DNA of 5,375 bases from Actinomycetes bacterium (GTDB lineage Bacteria; Actinomycetota; Acidimicrobiia; Acidimicrobiales; Microtrichaceae): the NCBI GenBank assembly GCA_023423215.1, contig JAFAFZ010000002.1:1-5375 (forward strand), read 5' to 3'. This document shows, one piece after another, positions 5,228-5,375 of the stretch. The notes below the pieces were generated by a model. That model did not search any database and was not told the DNA's origin. It worked only from the letters and a program-made list of their open reading frames with translations. Numbering within the stretch: the stretch's first letter is position 1; each line of letters begins with the position of its first letter. Made by a program: the position numbers and the translations under genes.

Positions 5228-5295
5228 GCGGCACCGACCTTCGGCGCAAGCCGGCGCGAACGCCCGTCGCCTGCATCACCGCCGCGAGCGCTGCC
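5228..5295 (+). repeat. Repeat B, copy 2, carrying an A-type hairpin insert
   Basis: Same order as copy 1: GCGGCACCG (5228-5236), GGCGCG (5253-5258) and the 36-nt core (5260-5295). Where copy 1 has five bases, this copy has sixteen (5237-5252), and these supply most of an inverted repeat-A core. The two copies therefore differ by an internal indel centred on a hairpin. Confidence 0.8.
5240..5258 (-). repeat. Repeat A, inverted partial copy
   Basis: Nineteen bases that are the exact reverse complement of 4870-4888 (and of the matching part of copy 2). It holds the CGGC-GCAA-GCCG hairpin (5242-5253) and ends one base before the repeat B core, inside B copy 2. Confidence 0.8.
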
Positions 5296-5375
5296 CGCAC
5301 CTCGCGGTCTGACCGACTCGGCGCCGGGTGGGCCTCGGTCGACCGGCGACCGACGACTGGAGACCGCCGCACCGA

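Larger units (their letters stand above)
4867..5375. other. About 510 bp with repeats and no supportable gene
   Basis: Beyond the hairpin I find no open frame with a recognisable domain, a good start and a ribosome binding site. The stretch instead holds two direct copies and one inverted partial copy of a repeat (A), two copies of another (B), and a two-stem hairpin. Frames that stay open here do so in several phases at once, as expected at this GC content. A minus-strand frame entering from the right edge and ending at 5142 is discussed among the rejected items. The first gene beyond the right edge is not visible. Confidence 0.6.

Noticed and set aside
5142..5375. Minus-strand frame entering from the right edge and ending at 5142
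   Set aside because: Its third codon positions are GC-rich and it is open to the edge, so a C-terminal gene fragment is possible. However, it is Arg-rich, has no recognisable domain and runs through repeat B, whose second copy is read in another phase, so I leave it uncalled.

Overview
This is a high-GC window (roughly 70% GC by eye) that looks like an actinobacterial chromosome. The supporting signs are a copper-type CsoR with a matching operator, a secreted L,D-transpeptidase with the SAGC active-site variant often seen in actinobacteria, TANNNT -10 boxes set for leaderless transcription, and GTG starts. I cannot name the genus. There are no RNA genes, insertion sequences or CRISPR arrays that I can support.

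Layout, left to right. (1) Positions 1-1916, minus strand: a large membrane protein with about ten hydrophobic segments, a PAS domain and an intact GGDEF diguanylate cyclase domain. It is still open at the left edge and probably continues into an EAL domain. (2) 1977-2762, minus: a classical short-chain dehydrogenase/reductase (SDR). (3) 2759-3262, minus: a small secreted L,D-transpeptidase-like enzyme. Its stop overlaps the SDR start in a GTGA, and the SDR stop lies 60 nt before the cyclase gene, so these three genes could form one operon read leftward in the order transpeptidase, SDR, cyclase. (4) 3403-3684, minus: CsoR, the Cu(I)-sensing repressor, with its own operator and a leaderless-type promoter just upstream. 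(5) 3716-4369, minus: a TrmH/SpoU-family RNA 2'-O-methyltransferase whose stop codon lies inside the CsoR operator. (6) 4394-4822, plus: a short single-domain CbiX/SirB-type chelatase, divergent from the methyltransferase across only 24 bp. That gap holds two overlapping -10-like hexamers, one on each strand. (7) 4823-5375: about 550 bp with no gene I can support. It opens with a strong hairpin that may terminate the chelatase transcript, then carries two families of short direct and inverted repeats and a two-stem hairpin.

The genes do not add up to one pathway: cell-wall crosslinking, an unassigned redox enzyme, c-di-GMP signalling, copper sensing, RNA modification and tetrapyrrole metal insertion sit side by side. 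No copper exporter, copper chaperone or other cobalamin/siroheme gene is visible. I see no convincing new multi-gene system. The points most worth a second look are regulatory (the csoR promoter/operator and the interlocked divergent promoter) and the repeat-rich intergenic tail.
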